Part shown: piece after piece, positions 61,018-64,000 of the stretch
Numbering within the stretch: position 1 is the first letter of the stretch
Layout of the letters: each line of letters begins with the position of its first letter
Source: Cristatella mucedo
Taxonomy: Eukaryota > Bryozoa > Phylactolaemata > Cristatellidae
Reading direction: 5' to 3'
DNA: 64,000 nucleotides
Assembly (NCBI GenBank): GCA_009760855.2
Contig: WPIO01000002.1
Span: 124,001 to 188,000, forward strand
Position numbers and translations under genes: made by a program
The notes under the pieces: generated by a model
The model's database searches: none
What the model was told of the DNA's origin: nothing
The model's input: only the letters and a program-made list of their open reading frames with translations

Positions 61018-63605
61018 GCACACACACACGCATGCACACACACGTGTACTCTCGTTCACGCAAGTTCCATGCACGTAAAAACGTGCATGGAGGTAGGGTC
61101 AAGCTCTTCTAATCTCGTGATTCTTAACAAATTCAGACGAGATAAACCAATTTGTATAGTCTGAGCTGTTGCATTTAATGGCTTAATTCAACAAAATATT
61201 GTTACCAACGAGCTGCAGAACAATTTCCACGTCCAAACAGAACTAGGCTGCAGACACAGCTCGTAACTCTTCTACTTTGAGCCGACGTGCAGAAAATACA
61301 GATCAAGTCCGAGCCTTATGTAATGGTTAGTGACTTGTAGGGGCAGCATCAATGCACACATGTATGACACCGGTAACAGTAGGAAAATGACAGTAAGGTC
61401 GAGCACCCATACTTTAGGATAACCAGTCATATTCAGAGCATAGAGAAGTCTATTCCATAGCAACGGATGACTATAGGAATCCAATTTCAGCCATGATGTA
61501 TAATAATTGTCGCACGGTACCCACAGCAGCATTGAACTGCCGACCGGCACAAAGCCTTGGTTGAAGCACCCTCTGCCTGGCTCAAAGCCTAGAGCTCTTA
61601 TCCTGCCTATTGCGCGACTTCGGCTTTTATTCCCAACCATTGATTATCACACAACCGGTTACTAGCCTCTATAATTCAGGAACTGCAAACAATATCTCGC
61701 AATCATAATCTGGTTGATATATAACACCAACGTTTCAGTACTTCTGCTGTACTAAGTGACCTGCAATAAATCTCTAGGCACAGACTAAATTGGCGTTGCA
61801 TCCCATGTAGGAGTGATCGAATGTTGGCTTAGTACATACACCATTCAGGCTTACATGCTTATTGCCGTGCACTAGAAAAACTGTTTGGGCTTCCTAATAA
61901 AGGGAGCAAGCTTACATAGACTAATCAGAGATGCCATGCTTCATCAATTGTATTGCTCAAGAAAGAAGTCTTTCAGATTGAGGGATTTCTTACACTTTTT
62001 GCGAATTCTAGTGGGGGAGGCTCAGTTGGAGATCTTGGCATATGCTTTTTGCACAAGGAAGATGGTGCCCATAGAGCTAGAAATATAAGTTATGCAAAGG
62101 CTGTCACTTAGTAATCGTCGAAAACTTAATTGCTACAGCGACCCTTACAAATGTTGACATTGGCTCGCTTGTATGGCAAAGGGTGATGGATAAAAAAAAC
62201 ATTAAGTGCATTTGTGTATACATGACTAGAACATGGCCATTCTCCTGCTTCTCGCGATCTTCAGTTTATAAGTTCATGATAATGATAATGCACAGCTCTT
62301 ATTAATTAAGGGGTTGGGAGCCGATATTTTGAAGTGGATACTCCTGGATGCCGAGGCTCTGCATTTTTGTTACGTTGTGAGCTAAAGGCTTAAGGATTAG
62401 CAGCAGCCAGACCCATGCTCGACATAGCTAATTGACTGCCGTGGCGGTGCATAAAGCAGCAGGTTTTCAGGCAATCACTCTAGATATCCGTATATCTAAA
62501 GTGTCTGGAAAGAGATTTAGTTCTCATCGGGTGCTATGCAATATCTTATTATCATTGTTATTTTTATTATTTTTTTCCCCTCAACAATCTCGATCGTAGT
62601 TCCCTGTGCACGGCTAAGCTTCTGTGGGATGCCTAGAAATCTCATTTACTGTCACTCACTATGGTCAGCAAAAATCTGTCCCTTTTATCCATTTATATGA
62701 TGTTTTTGAACACTCTTTTCTGTATATGTCACATCTGCAGTTCTAGCAAGGCATTGCCACTGCTACCAATGCTTACATGTCTTTCCTAATTGCTTTTGCT
62801 TCCACTTCCTAGTGACCTACTAGTTCGGCGCTTCTCGTACTTTCACTATATACTTTACCTTATGAGTTCTGCATCAGGTGCAGTTTTTAATAATGAAATG
62901 TGTCCCCTAAACCTCCCACGCTTGTGTCCATTGTATGAAAGTCTTCAAAGAATGCCATGCTGAGGCTCTGACTATCCCATGAAGTTGTGACTAAGTGTAA
63001 CAGCTTTGCACCATTTTTAATGAATCCGTTGCTCCCGGATCAGTCTAGAGACTGAACTTATGTTTGATCCATATTGGAACATGGTTTTGCTACCAGATAC
63101 ACAAGTTCGCACCATTTGACAGAAATTGCCTTGCAGTGTGGCAATGATACAAGACAGAGAACTTCTAACAACCCCATTTGGAGCATAGCAGTCCATTCAT
63201 ATGCAGATGTAACTGTAAGGCATCAAGCAAAGTTTTGTGCTGATTCTACTATATCACACCGATTCGTGTAGTCGTTCTACATCGCCTATAGTTGCCAATT
63301 ATAATGAATGTGCTTTTCAAATGCTTCAACTGACTTTTAATTAACAATTAGAAATGCAGATCACAAATGATTTACTTCTGTCAAGTATGGCAAGAATCAC
63401 TCTCAGCCATCATAAGTGGTAGCATTGATCCGACCTAGTTCTATCATTCACTGTCGCCATGCCCTCGTTAACCAGCATGCGACTCACGCTGCCGTGGTGC
63501 TACTGACTTGATTTTCGCTCGTGCCACTGCAGACTGACCTGCGCAAGAGGAAACGGGGCGTCATCGACCAGCTCTCTATATTCGCTCCCATGCCTCACGA
63601 GAAAG
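56143..63605 (+). CDS. unrecognised gene, first three coding exons, incomplete at the right edge
   Basis: Exon 1 is 56143-56155 (MGDT plus one base, donor GTAAGT). Exon 2 is 59794-60038 (acceptor ttgtcag, donor GTACTG). Exon 3 is 63533-63605 (acceptor cactgcag, donor GTAATG). Phases fit (1, then 0, then 1), and 110 residues are visible. The N-terminus is acidic (MGDTDDELEIEEQVADLG), the middle is Ser/Met-rich (ESAITPMTQMSMKSSQLEDG), and then comes a more conserved-looking block YRLPKFLQRQTEAQL, MYTMPTLDFSQ and a basic patch TDLRKRKRGVIDQLSIF. There is no signal peptide or membrane segment so far. I do not recognise the family. The gene continues beyond the window. Splice consistency and codon-like composition make it a credible gene, and the function is unknown. 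Confidence 0.7.
56875..57245 (+). mobile_element. family A LINE 3' end
   Basis: 'tttggagatcgcccctttgg', 'aagcctggaactcactcccc' and a run of C, then 'gacttgacgcatttaaaaag', the 3' UTR blocks with 'gctgacactgtgcacgtg', and the end 'aagagattacattctctgat' with ATT/AGT repeats. It lies in intron 1 of the gene at 56143. Confidence 0.75.
57285..58385 (+). mobile_element. L2-like LINE, third subfamily, decayed
   Basis: Plus-strand text gives VLDLSAVFDTIDHQILLEYL, then LGFHFYANDIQLYLF-like sequence near 57555, CIDEIR, LNDDKTNLI, then LGHAFVK.., SGLSACIS and a 3' block FKSQLKTHLFCRAF (about 58252-58290). The wording differs from families A and B and frames are heavily broken. It sits in intron 1 of the unrecognised gene. 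Confidence 0.75.
58386..58450 (+). mobile_element. family 2 SINE fragment
   Basis: 'gcgacagaagacccttgacg' and 'gctatcactaccgcttgctg' resemble the family 2 body, placed about 200 bp ahead of a full copy. Confidence 0.45.
58650..58825 (+). mobile_element. tRNA-derived SINE, family 2
   Basis: Head 'gccgcgatggcacccgaggt', B box 'gtcgttggttcgaatcct', body 'ggattatcctttattgcc', then 'ggctcttctgtcgctatac' and 'gaggctgttgtataagtt'. Confidence 0.78.
60539..60590. repeat. (AT)n microsatellite
   Basis: About 46 bp of AT repeat with a short TTTATAT end, in intron 2 of the unrecognised gene. Confidence 0.95.
60938..61044. repeat. (CA)n microsatellite, compound
   Basis: A pure CA run at 60938-61016 followed by imperfect CA/CG repeats to 61044. 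The TH- and VC-repeat ORFs in the area arise from it. Confidence 0.96.
62495..62570 (+). mobile_element. family A LINE tail, diverged
   Basis: 'aaagtgtctggaaagagatt', 'tagttctcatcgggtgctat' and 'gcaatatcttattatcattg' follow the family A terminus. Confidence 0.55.
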
Positions 63606-63684
63606 GTAATGAAGTGAAGGCTTCCCTTATGAATGCATGCGTATGAGCATCAAAAGCAGCTCAGGGTTTGAGTGTACTGTAGGC

Positions 63685-63760
63685 AGATATCCAGCATAAC
63701 GCCCATGTAATCCTTGTGGCTTTCTGCAGTCGAAGATGGGGATACATTGCAATGATAATC
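63685..63760 (+). mobile_element. family B LINE tail fragment
   Basis: 'taacgcccatgtaatccttg', 'tggctttctgcagtcgaag' and 'ggggatacattgcaatg' resemble the family B end at 22470-22520. It lies just past exon 3 of the unrecognised gene. Confidence 0.45.
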
Positions 63761-64000
63761 CTGAAGGGGGATAGTTTCCGGAGCGATAATGAAGATCGTT
63801 TTAGCTGTAGCTTCATTGGTCTCAGTGGCTAATTACCCCATGATTCTCACCTAGTTTATCGAGGACAGGCATTCGAAATGTTTTAGTGACCTTTAATTAA
63901 GCATCCCACTTTATTGGCAGCACACAAATTTGACCAGTGCATTCATAACTAGTCACACTGGCTGTCTTAGAATGGAGGACAGATAATGAAAGCACATTTG

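Overview
This is eukaryotic, animal nuclear DNA. Host genes are split into short exons with GT/AG boundaries and multi-kilobase introns, and long AC, AG and AT microsatellites and many decayed retroelements fill the rest. The host proteins (membrane progestin receptor-type PAQR, HERPUD, CHMP1, IMMP2L) are general metazoan genes. The repeats are L2-like LINEs, tRNA-derived SINEs and a Ty3/Gypsy element. A non-vertebrate animal seems likely, but the species cannot be read from the sequence.

Host genes, left to right. (1) Positions 1-340 (+) are the last coding exon of a PAQR-family seven-helix receptor. (2) Positions 24674-31065 (-) are an eight-exon HERPUD gene, an ER membrane ubiquitin-like protein, rebuilt completely to 379 codons. 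(3) Positions 44382-49793 (+) are a six-exon CHMP1 gene (ESCRT-III subunit, CHMP1A-like, 198 aa). Its 27-nt first and 22-nt last coding exons are too short to show up as ORFs. (4) Positions 54798-55322 (-) are a single-exon IMMP2L-like mitochondrial inner-membrane signal peptidase of 174 aa. (5) Positions 56143-63605 (+) are the first three coding exons of a gene I do not recognise. It is head to head with IMMP2L across about 820 bp and runs off the right edge. The genes are unrelated housekeeping or cell-biology genes and do not form an operon or pathway.

Repeats dominate the rest. Two L2-like LINE families recur. Family A ends in a tail resembling 'agaaagagattgagttctct' followed by TTA repeats. 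Family B ends in 'gagatacattacatta'. A third L2-like copy lies at 57.3-58.4 kb. Two tRNA-derived SINE families are present, and the tail of one matches the family A LINE tail. There are also a 588-bp MITE with long inverted repeats and a 166-bp near-perfect hairpin element flanked by a 7-bp direct repeat.

The most striking structure is 12.5-22.9 kb, a four-level nest. A family A LINE is split by a family B LINE, which is split in frame by a complete Ty3/Gypsy element (140-bp LTRs, CATAC target duplication, tRNA-Leu-type primer site). That element's pol is split by a 1.34-kb solo LTR of another element carrying 121-bp tandem repeats with telomere-like TTAGGG motifs. Each level can be peeled off to restore the reading frame or homology of the one beneath.
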